This document shows, piece after piece, positions 1-9,058 of a stretch of DNA of 64,000 nt. The position numbers were made by a program, and so were the translations under genes. Where the stretch lies: assembly GCA_035555795.1 (NCBI GenBank), contig DATMGE010000066.1, positions 1-64,000 of the forward strand, given 5' to 3'. Within the stretch, counting starts at the first letter, position 1. Each line of letters starts with the position of its first letter. A model generated the notes under the pieces. That model had not been told where the DNA came from. It made no database searches and saw only the letters and a program-made list of their open reading frames with translations. Origin of the DNA: RCIO01 sp035555795. GTDB taxonomy: Bacteria; Pseudomonadota; Alphaproteobacteria; Rhizobiales; Rhizobiaceae.

Positions 1-925
1 GTTCGGCGAACTGGTGGCGGTGTGGCTCTACCAGGCCTGGCGGGCGCTCGGCCGGCCGAACGCGGTGACGCTGGCCGAGATCGGCCCCGGGCGCGGCACG
101 CTGATGAAGGACATGCTGCGCACGCTCGGCCGCGTCGCACCGGCCATGCTGGAGCGCCCCGCCGCCCTGATCGAGATTTCGCCACGGCTGCGCGAGGTAC
201 AGGCGGCCACGCTCGGCGAGGCCCACGTCGAATGGCACGAGAACCTCGCGGCCTTGCCGGATGGCCCGCTGCTCCTCGTCGGCAACGAATTGCTCGATGC
301 CGTGCCCATGCGCCAGTTCGTGAAGACGGGCTCGGGCTGGCGCGAGCGCGCGGTGACGGTCGATGCCGATGGCGGCCTCGCCTTCGCCGCCGCCGCGACC
401 GGCATCGAACCCGGCCTGCTGCCCGCCGATGCCGCTACGGTGCCCGCCGGTGCGATCTTTGAAACGGCGCCGGCGCGCGAGGCCGTCGCAAGCGGGATCG
501 GCAACCACCTGGCGCGCCATGGCGGCGCGGCGCTGCTCATCGACTATGGCTATGAAGGCCCGCTGCTCGGCGATACGCTGCAGGCATTGCAGGAACACGC
601 CTATGCCGATCCGCTCGCCGATCCCGGGATGGCCGACCTCACCTCGCATGTCGATTTCACGCCGCTTCTTGCCGCCATGCGCGCCCAGGGTCTCGACGCT
701 CAACTCATGACGCAGGGCGAATTCCTGCTCGACATGGGCCTGATCGAACGCGCCGGGCGGCTGGGATCGGGGCGCGGGCGCGAGCTCCAGGAACGGCTTT
801 CCAGCGAGGTCGAGCGGCTGGCCGGGCCGGAACAGATGGGCACGCTTTTCAAGGCCATGCTCGTCGGCCCCCAAGGCCTGAACCTGCCGCCGGCAGCCGC
901 TCGCCGCGCAGGCGGATTGACTTGA
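1..925 (+). CDS. midA: MidA/NDUFAF7-family SAM-dependent methyltransferase (5' truncated)
   Basis: This is the C-terminal part of a class I SAM-dependent methyltransferase of the MidA/NDUFAF7 (DUF185) family. The frame is open from base 2 (FGELVAVWLYQAW), so the true start lies outside the window. The SAM-binding loop is visible as LAEIGPGRGTLMKDML, followed by the family signature VGNELLDAVPMRQF and, later, LIDYGY. In mitochondria the homologue methylates an arginine in a complex I subunit during assembly; the bacterial substrate is not firmly known, so that role is inference. pgeF follows after about 95 bp. In rhizobia lgt usually lies just upstream, which could not be checked here. Confidence 0.88.
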   Translation, partial: FGELVAVWLYQAWRALGRPNAVTLAEIGPGRGTLMKDMLRTLGRVAPAMLERPAALIEISPRLREVQAATLGEAHVEWHENLAALPDGPLLLVGNELLDAVPMRQFVKTGSGWRERAVTVDADGGLAFAAAATGIEPGLLPADAATVPAGAIFETAPAREAVASGIGNHLARHGGAALLIDYGYEGPLLGDTLQALQEHAYADPLADPGMADLTSHVDFTPLLAAMRAQGLDAQLMTQGEFLLDMGLIERAGRLGSGRGRELQERLSSEVERLAGPEQMGTLFKAMLVGPQGLNLPPAAARRAGGLT

Positions 926-1020
926 CCATGCCGCTGCCGCACCATCCCGCGCACAAATCGGAGCCGGCGCGACCAGTCAGTGCCATGGTACTCGGCGGCC
1001 GGAAGGGACAATGACAACCG

Positions 1021-1815
1021 ATGCATGAAACTGTTGGACCGGATCCGATTCGGTCGCCAGCGCTGGATCCTTTTGCCGAAAACGGCATTCGCCATGGTTT
1101 CTTCACCCGTGTCGGCGGCGTGTCGCAGGGGGTCTATCAAGGCCTCAATGTCGGCCAGGGCAGCGATGACCGGCCCCAGGACGTGGCGGAGAACCGCAGC
1201 CGCGTGGCGCGCTGGATGGGTGTCGACGCCAGCCATCTCGTCTCGGTGCATCAGGTCCACTCGGCCGATGCGGTGGCGGTCGATGCTCCCTTCGGAACTG
1301 AGCGCCCCCGCGCCGACGCCATGGTGACCGACCGCCCCGGCATGGCGCTGGGCGTGCTGACGGCCGATTGCGGGCCGGTCCTGTTCGCCGACCCGCAAGC
1401 GCGCGTCATCGGCGCGGCCCATGCGGGATGGAAGGGCGCCTTCACCGGCATATTGGAAGCGACGGTCGATGCGATGGAACGGCTCGGGGCCGCCCGCAAT
1501 CATATCGTGGCCGTGCTCGGCCCCTCGATCAGCCAGACGGCCTATGAGGTTGGGCCGGAATTCGTCGAGCGCTTCGTATCGGCCGATCCAGCCAATTCCC
1601 GCTGGTTCGCCCCCTCGCCCCGCGCGGACCACGCCATGTTCGACCTCAATGGCTATACGGTGACCCGCCTCGCGGCGGCCGGCGTCGATGCCTCGCAACT
1701 CGGCCTGTGCACCTATGCCGACGAGGACCGCTTCTTTTCCTACCGGCGCACCACGCATCGCAACGAGCCCGACTATGGGCGCCAGATATCCGCGATTGTT
1801 CTTCAGGAGGCATGA
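1021..1815 (+). CDS. pgeF: Peptidoglycan editing factor PgeF (YfiH/laccase-domain family)
   Basis: The 264-residue product belongs to the YfiH/CNF1-like family, now called PgeF. These enzymes remove muropeptide precursors with a wrong first amino acid (Ser for Ala) and were earlier described as multicopper polyphenol oxidases. The metal and active-site motifs are present: HQVHS at residues 77-81, TADC at 114-117 and HAGWKG at 134-139. A late Cys (GLCTYADEDRFFSYRR) completes the conserved set. Length is normal for the family (about 250). The stop codon overlaps the ATG of the next gene (ATGATG/TGA), so the two are probably translationally coupled. The preceding gene is midA, a common rhizobial order. 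Confidence 0.92.
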   Translation: MHETVGPDPIRSPALDPFAENGIRHGFFTRVGGVSQGVYQGLNVGQGSDDRPQDVAENRSRVARWMGVDASHLVSVHQVHSADAVAVDAPFGTERPRADAMVTDRPGMALGVLTADCGPVLFADPQARVIGAAHAGWKGAFTGILEATVDAMERLGAARNHIVAVLGPSISQTAYEVGPEFVERFVSADPANSRWFAPSPRADHAMFDLNGYTVTRLAAAGVDASQLGLCTYADEDRFFSYRRTTHRNEPDYGRQISAIVLQEA

Positions 1816-2966
1816 TGGCCCTGCATTTCGACACGGCCGAGTTTGACGCGCGGCGCGACCGTCTCATCATGGAGATGAGCGAGAACAAGCTCGATGCCAT
1901 CCTGCTCTTCGCGCAGGAGAGCATGTATTGGCTGACCGGCTACGACACATTCGGCTTCTGCTTCTTCCAGTGCCTGGTGATGAAGGCGGATGGCCAGATG
2001 GTGCTGCTGACGCGTTCGGCGGACATGCGCCAGGCGCGCCACACCTCCACCCTCGAAAACGTCGTCGTCTGGACCGACCGCGAGGGCGCCAATCCGGCGA
2101 TAGACCTGCGCAACCTCCTCAACGACCTCGACCTGCTCGGCTGCCGGATCGGCGTGGAATATGCCACGCACGGGCTGACAGGCCGCAACACCCACCTGCT
2201 CGACGAGCAGCTCAAGACCTTCGGCACCGTCGTCGACGCTTCCGGCATCGTCGGCCGGCTGCGTCTGCTGAAAAGCGCCGCGGAAATCAGGAAGGTGGAG
2301 AAAGCAGCCGCCCTCGCCGACGATGCGCTGGACGCCGCCCTGCCGCTGATCGGCCAGGGCGCCGACGAGGGCGCGATCCTCGCCGCCATGCAGGGCGCGA
2401 TCTTCGCTGGCGGCGGCGACTATCCGGCCAACGAGTTCATCATCGGTTCGGGCGCGGACGCGCTGCTGTGCCGCTACAAGGCCGGTCGCCGCAAACTCAC
2501 CAAGAATGACCAGCTCACGCTGGAATGGGCCGGCACCTTCCACCACTACCATGCCGCCATGATGCGCACCGTGCTGGTGGGCAAGGTCTCGAAGCGGCAT
2601 CAGGAGCTTTACGAGGCGTCGAACGAGGCGCTTCTCGCGGTCGAGAAGGCGATGGTACCCGGCAAGACCTTCGGCGACGTCTTCGACGCCCATGCGCGGG
2701 TGATGGAAGCGCGCGGCCTCACGCGCCATCGGCTCAATGCCTGCGGCTATTCGCTGGGCGCCCGCTTCACGCCATCCTGGATGGACGAGCCGATGTTCTA
2801 TGCCGGCAATACCGAGCTCATCGCACCCTCGATGACGCTGTTCGCCCATATGATCATCATGGATTCCGACAGCGAGACGGCGATGACGCTGGGGCGCACC
2901 TATCTCACCACCGAGGCTGCGCCGAAGCCGCTTTCCCGGCATGATCTCGACTTGATCATACGTTGA
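1815..2966 (+). CDS. M24 family (creatinase/prolidase-like) protein with altered metal site
   Basis: The product of about 383 residues has the two-domain creatinase/aminopeptidase P (pita-bread) layout: an N-terminal creatinase-like domain (to about residue 130) and a C-terminal M24 domain. Two in-frame ATGs lie at 1812 and 1815. The strong CAGGAGG at 1804-1810 is better spaced for 1815. The five ligands of a dinuclear M24 metal site do not appear conserved: the usual first Asp is Glu (TLEWAG), the second falls in HYHAAMMRT, the His motif reads GYSLGA, and the later Glu positions read LFAHM and SETAMTLG. It may act like creatinase or ectoine hydrolase relatives that cleave C-N bonds without the metal pair, or have another role. 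The substrate is unknown. It is coupled to pgeF. Confidence 0.85.
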   Translation: MALHFDTAEFDARRDRLIMEMSENKLDAILLFAQESMYWLTGYDTFGFCFFQCLVMKADGQMVLLTRSADMRQARHTSTLENVVVWTDREGANPAIDLRNLLNDLDLLGCRIGVEYATHGLTGRNTHLLDEQLKTFGTVVDASGIVGRLRLLKSAAEIRKVEKAAALADDALDAALPLIGQGADEGAILAAMQGAIFAGGGDYPANEFIIGSGADALLCRYKAGRRKLTKNDQLTLEWAGTFHHYHAAMMRTVLVGKVSKRHQELYEASNEALLAVEKAMVPGKTFGDVFDAHARVMEARGLTRHRLNACGYSLGARFTPSWMDEPMFYAGNTELIAPSMTLFAHMIIMDSDSETAMTLGRTYLTTEAAPKPLSRHDLDLIIR

Positions 2967-3038
2967 ATGGCATAATGCAGCCGAGGGACTTTCACGACGG
3001 CCGGTCCGCGCTGGCGGATTGTACGGGGAGATGAAAGA

Positions 3039-3605
3039 ATGAGACGCGCTTTCCGCGCCGGGCTGATGCTGGCTGCACTGGCACTGTCCGGCTGCAACAA
3101 CACCGCAGCCGTCCTCGATCCGAATGCGCTCCAGCCCGTCGGCGCGGACCGCGCGCCGGAGGTGGCGGCACCCATCGCGCCTCCCGCTTCAGCCACGATG
3201 GCCACCCCCCCGCCGGCGGTTGCGGCAATCGCACCCGGCAGCGCACGCGTCTTCGTCGCGCCCGTCGTCGGTGCGGCCGAAAATGCCGCGACCCCGCTGG
3301 CGCAACAGCTGAGCGTGCGGGCGACGGAGCGCGGCATCGCATTGGTGCCGGCCGGCACGGCCAACGCCACTCATATGCTGAAGGGCTATTTCTCCGCCTT
3401 CACCGAAGGCTCCCAGACGACGGTCATCTATGTCTGGGACGTGCTCGACCCATCCGGCAACCGGCTGCACCGCATACAGGGGCAGGAAAAGGAGAGCGGC
3501 GGCGGCGGCGAGGGCTGGTCGGCGGTCACGCAGCGCACCATGCAGGCGATAGCCGACCGCACCATCGACGACCTCACGGCATGGCTCGCAGCCCGCGCCG
3601 GTTAA
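3039..3605 (+). CDS. Putative lipoprotein of unknown function
   Basis: The 188-residue protein has a lipoprotein signal peptide: MRRAF basic start, a hydrophobic stretch and a lipobox LSGC with the lipidated Cys at residue 19. A Pro/Ala-rich linker (residues 25-70) precedes a compact domain with alternating beta-type segments (HMLKGYFSAF, TVIYVWDVLD, GNRLHRIQG) and a C-terminal helix. A purine-rich GGGGAGATGAAAGA lies before the ATG. No catalytic motif is recognised. The domain resembles the short envelope-anchored lipoproteins common in rhizobia, but I cannot name the family. It lies between the M24 gene and prs on the same strand. Confidence 0.8.
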   Translation: MRRAFRAGLMLAALALSGCNNTAAVLDPNALQPVGADRAPEVAAPIAPPASATMATPPPAVAAIAPGSARVFVAPVVGAAENAATPLAQQLSVRATERGIALVPAGTANATHMLKGYFSAFTEGSQTTVIYVWDVLDPSGNRLHRIQGQEKESGGGGEGWSAVTQRTMQAIADRTIDDLTAWLAARAG

Positions 3606-3711
3606 CTTCGTGGTGCAATGCTGCGCTCATTTCGCCGGCAAGGCTTGCAATAGCGATCAACGCCGCTAAAAGCGCAGGCATATTCTCGAGGCCGTTGCCG
3701 GGGAAATCTGC

Positions 3712-4644
3712 ATGAAGCTCTTTGCGGGCAATTCCAACCGGGTACTGGCCGAGGCCGTTGCCCGATACCTCAACATTTCGATCGGCAAAGCCAGCGTCAG
3801 GCGGTTTGCCGATCAGGAGATCTTCGTCGAGATCCAGGAGAATGTGCGCGGCGAGGACGTCTTCGTCCTCCAGTCGACCTCCTATCCCGCCAATGATCAC
3901 CTGATGGAACTCCTCATCATGATCGACGCCTTCCGCCGTTCCTCGGCGCGGCGCATCACGGCGGTGATTCCCTATTTCGGCTATGCGCGGCAGGATCGTC
4001 GGGCCTCGGGCCGCACGCCGATCTCGGCCAAGCTGGTATCGAACCTCATCACCCAGGCCGGCGCCGACCGCGTGCTGACGCTCGACCTGCATGCCGGCCA
4101 GATCCAGGGCTTCTTCGATATCCCGACAGACAACCTCTTCGCCGTACCGGTGCTCGCCCGCGACGTGAAGAAGCACTACAAGCTGCCCAACGTCATGGTC
4201 GTGTCGCCCGACGTGGGCGGCGTGGTGCGCGCCCGCGCGCTCGCCAAGCGCATCGATGCGCAGCTCGCCATCGTCGACAAGCGCCGCGACCGGCCGGGCG
4301 AATCGGAAGTGATGAACGTCATCGGCGACGTGCATGGCAAGGACTGCCTGCTCATCGACGACATCGTCGATTCCGGCGGCACGCTCTGCAACGCGGCCGA
4401 CGCCCTGCTCGCCAATGGCGCGACCAGCGTCACCGCCTATATCACCCATGGCGTGCTTTCCGGCGGCGCGGTTGCGCGCATCACCGGCTCCAAGCTGCGC
4501 GAACTGGTCATCACCGATTCGATCCAGCCGACATCGAGCGTGGAAGCGGCGCACAATATCCGCACCGTCACCATCGCCGACCTGATCGGCGAGGCGATCT
4601 CGCGCACGGCCAGCGAGGAATCGGTGTCGAGCCTCTTCGACTGA
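3712..4644 (+). CDS. prs: Ribose-phosphate pyrophosphokinase
   Basis: This 310-residue enzyme makes PRPP from ribose 5-phosphate and ATP, feeding purine, pyrimidine, NAD, His and Trp synthesis. Class I signatures are clear: the flexible ATP region PYFGYARQDRR at 87-97, the metal-binding stretch DLHAGQIQGFF at 125-135, and the PRPP motif LIDDIVDSGGTL at 214-225. Length matches the family (about 310-320). The start ATG is followed directly by the typical KLFAGNSN. A perfect 10-bp hairpin follows the stop. Confidence 0.98.
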   Translation: MKLFAGNSNRVLAEAVARYLNISIGKASVRRFADQEIFVEIQENVRGEDVFVLQSTSYPANDHLMELLIMIDAFRRSSARRITAVIPYFGYARQDRRASGRTPISAKLVSNLITQAGADRVLTLDLHAGQIQGFFDIPTDNLFAVPVLARDVKKHYKLPNVMVVSPDVGGVVRARALAKRIDAQLAIVDKRRDRPGESEVMNVIGDVHGKDCLLIDDIVDSGGTLCNAADALLANGATSVTAYITHGVLSGGAVARITGSKLRELVITDSIQPTSSVEAAHNIRTVTIADLIGEAISRTASEESVSSLFD

Positions 4645-4670
4645 TCGGGATCGACCGGGGCTGGTAGCGT

Positions 4671-4699
4671 CAGCCATGCGCACAGGCAGCGCATGGCTG
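4671..4699 (+). terminator. Perfect hairpin downstream of prs
   Basis: CAGCCATGCG at 4671-4680 and CGCATGGCTG at 4690-4699 are perfect 10-bp inverted repeats around a 9-nt loop. They lie 27 bp after the prs stop and 78 bp before the fsr start. No run of T follows, so this may be a weak or factor-assisted terminator or a 3'-end stabiliser rather than a classical intrinsic terminator. Confidence 0.5.
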
Positions 4700-4776
4700 C
4701 CATGTCTGGCCTCATCACCGGCACTGGCCTGTCCGGTCACAAAGGTCTATGCGGGCATCGTTCAAAGGAACCGCCC

Positions 4777-5970
4777 GTGACCGATACAGCCGCTCCCTCC
4801 CGTCCGCAGGTCGAGAATACCGTCTTCCTGGTGATCTTCGCCACCAGCCTCTGCCACATGCTCAACGATGTGATGCAGTCGCTGCTGGCGGCGCTCTATC
4901 CGATGATCAAGGAAGACTACCAGCTCGCCTTCTGGCAGATCGGCCTCCTGACATTCACCTTCCAGGTCACCGCATCGCTGCTGCAGCCGGCCATCGGCCT
5001 CTACACCGACAAGCGGCCAATGCCCTATTCGCTGCCCTTCGGCATGGCCGCCAGCCTTTGCGGCCTGCTGTTTCTGGCCTTTTCACACAGCTATGCGGGC
5101 CTTCTGGGCGGCGCCGGCATGATCGGCATCGGCTCGGCCATCTTCCACCCCGAAGCCTCGCGCGTGGCGCGCATGGCCTCCGGCGGCCGCTTCGGCCTTG
5201 CGCAATCCTGGTTCCAGGTGGGCGGCAATTTCGGCTCGGCGATCGGTCCGCTGCTGGCCGCCTTCATCATCGTGCCGCGCGGGCAGACCAGCGTGGCCTG
5301 GTTCGCGCTCGTGGCCTTTGCCGGCATGGCGATCCTGAGCCGGGTCGCCGCATGGCAGCGCCGCTACAGCCTCGCCGCGAAGAAGCGCAGCGCCTCCGCC
5401 GCGCCGGCCCTGCCGCGCAAGACGATCGTCACCGCGCTGGCGGTGCTGGCCATGCTCACCTTCGCCAAGAACATCTACATGGTGAGCTTTTCGAGCTACT
5501 ATACCTTCTATGTGATCCACCGCTTCGGCGTCAGCGTGCAGACCTCGCAGATCCTGCTCTTCGTCTTCCTTGGCGCGACCGCGCTCGGCACCCTGCTCGG
5601 CGGGCCCATCGGCGACCGCATCGGCGCGCGCAACGTGATCTGGCTGTCGATCCTCGGCGTGCTGCCCTTCTCGCTCGCTCTGCCCTATGTCGACCTGACC
5701 TGGACGCCGATCCTGACCTTCATCATCGGCCTGGTCCTGTCCTCGGCCTTCCCGGCCATCGTCGTCTTCGCGCAGGAACTGGTGCCAGGCCGCGTCGGCA
5801 TGATCGCCGGCCTGTTCTTCGGCTTCGCCTTCGGCATGGCCGGCATTGCAGCGGCGGCGCTCGGCATCGTGGCGGACTGGAAGGGCATCGATTTCGTCTA
5901 CGCGATCTGCTCCTACCTGCCCTTCCTCGGTCTCCTCGTGGTCTTCCTGCCACGCGTGAAGCACGGCTGA
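4777..5970 (+). CDS. fsr: MFS transporter, fosmidomycin resistance (Fsr) type
   Basis: This is a 397-residue major facilitator superfamily permease with about 12 hydrophobic helices in two halves. A cytoplasmic linker AWQRRYSLAAKKRS separates them. Family-like motifs include FATSLCHMLNDVMQSLLAALYP in helix 1, IGLYTDKRPMPYSLP at the 2-3 loop and GGPIGDRIGARNVIW in the second half. These match the Fsr fosmidomycin-efflux group. The GTG at 4777 is chosen because AAAGGAA sits 6 nt upstream; earlier in-frame starts would add a non-conserved leader. The true substrate may be another small acidic compound. Confidence 0.85.
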   Translation: MTDTAAPSRPQVENTVFLVIFATSLCHMLNDVMQSLLAALYPMIKEDYQLAFWQIGLLTFTFQVTASLLQPAIGLYTDKRPMPYSLPFGMAASLCGLLFLAFSHSYAGLLGGAGMIGIGSAIFHPEASRVARMASGGRFGLAQSWFQVGGNFGSAIGPLLAAFIIVPRGQTSVAWFALVAFAGMAILSRVAAWQRRYSLAAKKRSASAAPALPRKTIVTALAVLAMLTFAKNIYMVSFSSYYTFYVIHRFGVSVQTSQILLFVFLGATALGTLLGGPIGDRIGARNVIWLSILGVLPFSLALPYVDLTWTPILTFIIGLVLSSAFPAIVVFAQELVPGRVGMIAGLFFGFAFGMAGIAAAALGIVADWKGIDFVYAICSYLPFLGLLVVFLPRVKHG

Positions 5971-6029
5971 CCGGAGGGTTTCCGGCCCGCGCAGGTCAAG
6001 AATAGACGGGTGTCATTGCGCCCGGCGGC

Positions 6030-7970
6030 TTACGCGCCGGGCTTGCCCTTCTTGCCCTTGAATTTCGGCTTGCCGGCAACCGGTGCACCACCTTCGCCGC
6101 GCGGCTTGTCGAACTTCTTCTTGCCCTTGCCGCCCGGCTTGGCCCAGCCGGCCGGCTTGGCGGGACCGTCGGCGCGGGCGGGACGATCCTCGCCGGATGC
6201 ACGCTTCACCGGCTTGTGGGCCCGTTCTTCGGCTGGGCGATCCTGCTGCCACGGCTTGCGCGCCGGCCTGTCCTCCGGTCGGCCATCCCGCGGCCTTGCA
6301 TAAGGCTTGGGAGCACGCGGCCTGTCCTGCCCCTGCCGGCTGAAATCGGGCACGCCGTCGACGGGCACAAGGAGAATTCCATCCTGGACCTGGCGCTCCG
6401 GACCGACTGCTTTCCAGAAGCCGTCGACCGCATCGGCGGCGATCTGCACGAATGTCTCATGCGTCTGCATGCGGATGGCGCCGATCTCCTGCTTGGTGAT
6501 CTTGCCGACCCGGCACAGCATCGGAATGATCCAGCGCGGCTCCGCACTCTGCCGGCGCCCGACCGACAGGGAAATCCAGACGCTCGCGCCGAACTCCGCG
6601 CGCGGCGAAGGCCGGGCATCCTCCCTGCGTCCGCGCATGGCGCCCGGAACGCCGATATTCACCTCGATCAGCTCCTCCGGCGCAGACTTGCCGGCGCGGT
6701 GCCTGCGGATGAAGGCGGCGGCGATCTGCTCCGGCGCGTAGCGCGCCATCAATGCCTCCACCAGCGCCTGTTCCTGATCCTGCACCGCTTCCGCCAGCAG
6801 CGGATCGGACAGCAGCCTCTCATCGTCCCGCGCCGAGACTTCCTCCGCCGAGGGCGCACGCGCCCATTCCGCCGCGATCGCCGCATTGTGGAGCAGGCGT
6901 TCAGCGCGGCGATGCGCATTGGTGGGAACGATCAGAACACTGACGCCCTTGCGCCCCGCCCGGCCGGTGCGCCCGCTGCGGTGCAGCAGCGTTTCCGGAT
7001 TGGTCGGCAGGTCGGCATGAACCACGAGTTCGAGATTGGGCAGGTCGATGCCGCGCGCGGCGACATCGGTGGCGATACACACCCGCGCGCGGCCGTCGCG
7101 CATGGCCTGCAAGGCATGGGTGCGCTCGCTCTGGCTCAACTCGCCCGACAGCGACACGGCCGAAAAGCCCCGATTGTTGAAGCGCGCCGCAAGGTGGTTC
7201 ACCGCCGCGCGCGTCGAGCAGAACACCAGCGCGTTGGCTGCCTCATAATAGCGCAGCACGTTGATGATGGCGTTCTCGCGGTCGCTGGCTGCAACCATCA
7301 GCGCGCGATAGGCGATGTCGCCATGCTGCCGCGCCTCGCCCACCGTCGCCAGCCGCACCGCATCGCGCTGGTAGCGGCCGGCCAGCGTCTCGATGGCGCG
7401 CGGAACGGTGGCGGAGAACATCAGCGTGCGGCGATCCGCCGGCGCAGACTCCAGGATGAATTCGAGATCGTCGCGGAAGCCGAGGTCGAGCATCTCGTCG
7501 GCCTCGTCGAGCACGACGGCGCGCAGCGCCGACATGTCCAGCGCATGGCGGGTGATGTGGTCGCGCAGCCGCCCCGGCGTGCCGACCACGATATGCGCGC
7601 CCCGCTCCAGCGCGCGCCGCTCGGTGCGCATGTCCATGCCGCCGACGCAGGAGGCCACCACCGCGCCTGCTTCGCCGTAGAGCCATTCGAGCTCGCGCTT
7701 CACCTGAAGGGCAAGTTCGCGCGTCGGCGCCACGGCAAGCGCAAGCGGCGTGGCGGCGGCCTCGAAGCGATCATTGTCGCCAAGCAGGTCGGGAGCCATC
7801 GCCAGACCGAAGGCAACCGTCTTGCCCGATCCGGTCTGCGCCGAGACCAGCGCGTCGCGCCCGGCAAGTTCCGGCGCGATCACGGCGGCCTGGACCGGGG
7901 TCAGTGCGTCGAAGCCGCGCTTCTCGAGCGCATTGGCAAGCGATGGCAGAATGCCTGGAAACTGTGTCAA
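6030..7970 (-). CDS. DEAD-box ATP-dependent RNA helicase with basic C-terminal tail
   Basis: The 646-residue protein carries the full DEAD-box set in order: Q-motif LTPVQ, Walker A AQTGSGKT, PTREL, TPGR, DEAD, SAT, the second RecA domain with VFCSTR and ARGIDLP, and HRSGRTGRAG. A DbpA-like RNA-binding domain of RRM type follows (about residues 460-560), and then a very Lys/Arg/Pro/Gly-rich tail. DbpA-like domains recognise 23S rRNA hairpins in E. coli, so a role in ribosome assembly or RNA decay is likely but inferred. The gene is monocistronic and diverges from rplY across 327 bp. Confidence 0.93.
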   Translation of the reverse strand: MTQFPGILPSLANALEKRGFDALTPVQAAVIAPELAGRDALVSAQTGSGKTVAFGLAMAPDLLGDNDRFEAAATPLALAVAPTRELALQVKRELEWLYGEAGAVVASCVGGMDMRTERRALERGAHIVVGTPGRLRDHITRHALDMSALRAVVLDEADEMLDLGFRDDLEFILESAPADRRTLMFSATVPRAIETLAGRYQRDAVRLATVGEARQHGDIAYRALMVAASDRENAIINVLRYYEAANALVFCSTRAAVNHLAARFNNRGFSAVSLSGELSQSERTHALQAMRDGRARVCIATDVAARGIDLPNLELVVHADLPTNPETLLHRSGRTGRAGRKGVSVLIVPTNAHRRAERLLHNAAIAAEWARAPSAEEVSARDDERLLSDPLLAEAVQDQEQALVEALMARYAPEQIAAAFIRRHRAGKSAPEELIEVNIGVPGAMRGRREDARPSPRAEFGASVWISLSVGRRQSAEPRWIIPMLCRVGKITKQEIGAIRMQTHETFVQIAADAVDGFWKAVGPERQVQDGILLVPVDGVPDFSRQGQDRPRAPKPYARPRDGRPEDRPARKPWQQDRPAEERAHKPVKRASGEDRPARADGPAKPAGWAKPGGKGKKKFDKPRGEGGAPVAGKPKFKGKKGKPGA

Positions 7971-8297
7971 CGGGAACGTCTTTCCGTGTGAGGGGAGCGA
8001 TGCGCGGCGACGCGCATGGGCACGGTGCGGTGCGCAGCCATGCCGTTTGCGCGCTACCTAGCGCTACGCCGCGCAAAAGTATAGCTGCCCTCCGCCGGCG
8101 ACTCCGCAAAACCTTGCCTTCATCGGCATGTTCGGCTAAGGAGCCGCCACCCGCGTAGACACCCTTGGAGGCAACGCGGATGGGAGCTGCCTGGCTGCGT
8201 CACTGTCCGGAAGGACATGGCGCGAGATGGCGGCTTTCGACGTTCGGACATGGATACGCTCCCGCCGGACGCTCCAGCAACGAAGAAAGGTAATGCC
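7971..8297. promoter_or_regulatory. Intergenic region between helicase and rplY
   Basis: These 327 bp separate the divergent helicase and rplY genes and must hold both promoters. I see no convincing ORF, tRNA or terminator. A GAAAGG at 8285-8290 is the likely ribosome binding site for rplY. Confidence 0.4.
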
Positions 8298-8933
8298 ATG
8301 AGCCACGAGAGCTACGAGCTCAAGGCCGAGGCGCGCGATCGGGCAGGTAAGGGGTCCGCCCGTGAGATCCGTCGTCAAGGCAAGATTCCAGCAGTCATCT
8401 ACGGCGACAAGCAGCCCCCGCTGTCGATCGCGCTGTCCTACAAGGAAATCTACTACAAGATTCACGGCGGCGGTTTCCTGACGACGATCGCCACGATCGA
8501 CGTCGACGGAAAGAAGATTCAGGTCCTGCCGAAGGACTTCCAGCTCGACCCGGTCCGCGACTTCCCCATGCATGTCGACTTCCTGCGCGTCGGCAAGAAC
8601 ACTGTCGTCACCGTGCAGATCCCCGTTCACTTCGAGAACGAGGAAAAGTCGCCCGGTCTCAAGCGCGGCGGCGTGCTGAACATCGTCCGCCACGAGGTTG
8701 AGTTCAGCGCTCCGGCCAATGCGATCCCGGATTCGATCACGGTCGACCTGACCGGCACCGATCTCGGTGATTCCATCCACATCTCGGCAGTGAAGCTGCC
8801 CGACGGCGTGAAGCCGACGATCACCGATCGCGACTTCACCATCGCGACCATCGCGGCGCCCGCGGGCCTGCGTTCGGAAGAGGATGCGGCGGCCGACGAG
8901 GCCGAGGAAGCGGAAGAGAACGGCGAGGAGTAA
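8298..8933 (+). CDS. rplY: 50S ribosomal protein L25 (general stress protein Ctc form)
   Basis: The 211-residue protein is the long, two-domain CTC form of L25, which binds 5S rRNA. The N-terminal L25 domain covers about residues 1-95 (ELKAEARDRAGKGSAREIRR, then GKIPAVIYG). The TL5-type beta domain runs to about 185 (VHFENEEKSPGLKRGG), and an acidic Glu/Ala tail ends the protein. The ATG at 8298 is chosen over an earlier in-frame GTG/ATG leader because the family starts near this point and GAAAGG lies 7 nt upstream. pth follows after a repeat-containing gap, the usual rhizobial order. Confidence 0.96.
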   Translation: MSHESYELKAEARDRAGKGSAREIRRQGKIPAVIYGDKQPPLSIALSYKEIYYKIHGGGFLTTIATIDVDGKKIQVLPKDFQLDPVRDFPMHVDFLRVGKNTVVTVQIPVHFENEEKSPGLKRGGVLNIVRHEVEFSAPANAIPDSITVDLTGTDLGDSIHISAVKLPDGVKPTITDRDFTIATIAAPAGLRSEEDAAADEAEEAEENGEE

Positions 8934-8942
8934 TCCCCGCTT

Positions 8943-9031
8943 TGGAGCGGTTCAGCGTTTCATGGAGACGCCGACCCGCTCTATCGCTTTGTCTAGCCGC
9001 ATTTGTGCGACACCAGGCGGTTTCGCCTGGC
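8943..9031. repeat. Rhizobial-type intergenic palindrome between rplY and pth
   Basis: An imperfect inverted repeat pairs GAGCGGTTCAGCGTTTC (8945-8961) with the GAGACGCCGACCCGCTC segment (8965-8981). A second hairpin follows: CCAGGCG at 9013-9019 and CGCCTGG at 9024-9030 around GTTT. The first unit resembles a palindrome I know to be abundant in Mesorhizobium-like intergenic regions; its copy number here cannot be counted from one window. It may act as an mRNA-stabilising or attenuating structure between rplY and pth. Confidence 0.6.
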
Positions 9032-9058
9032 TGCAAAATGCTTTAGCCGGGAGGCGAC

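Noticed and set aside
700..1758. A 352-codon minus-strand frame opposite pgeF.
   Set aside because: It crosses the midA-pgeF boundary and has no motif; pgeF motifs are intact on the plus strand.
6216..7991. A 591-codon frame on the plus strand over the helicase gene.
   Set aside because: The minus frame has every DEAD-box motif; the plus frame has none and is His/Arg-rich as expected of a shadow.
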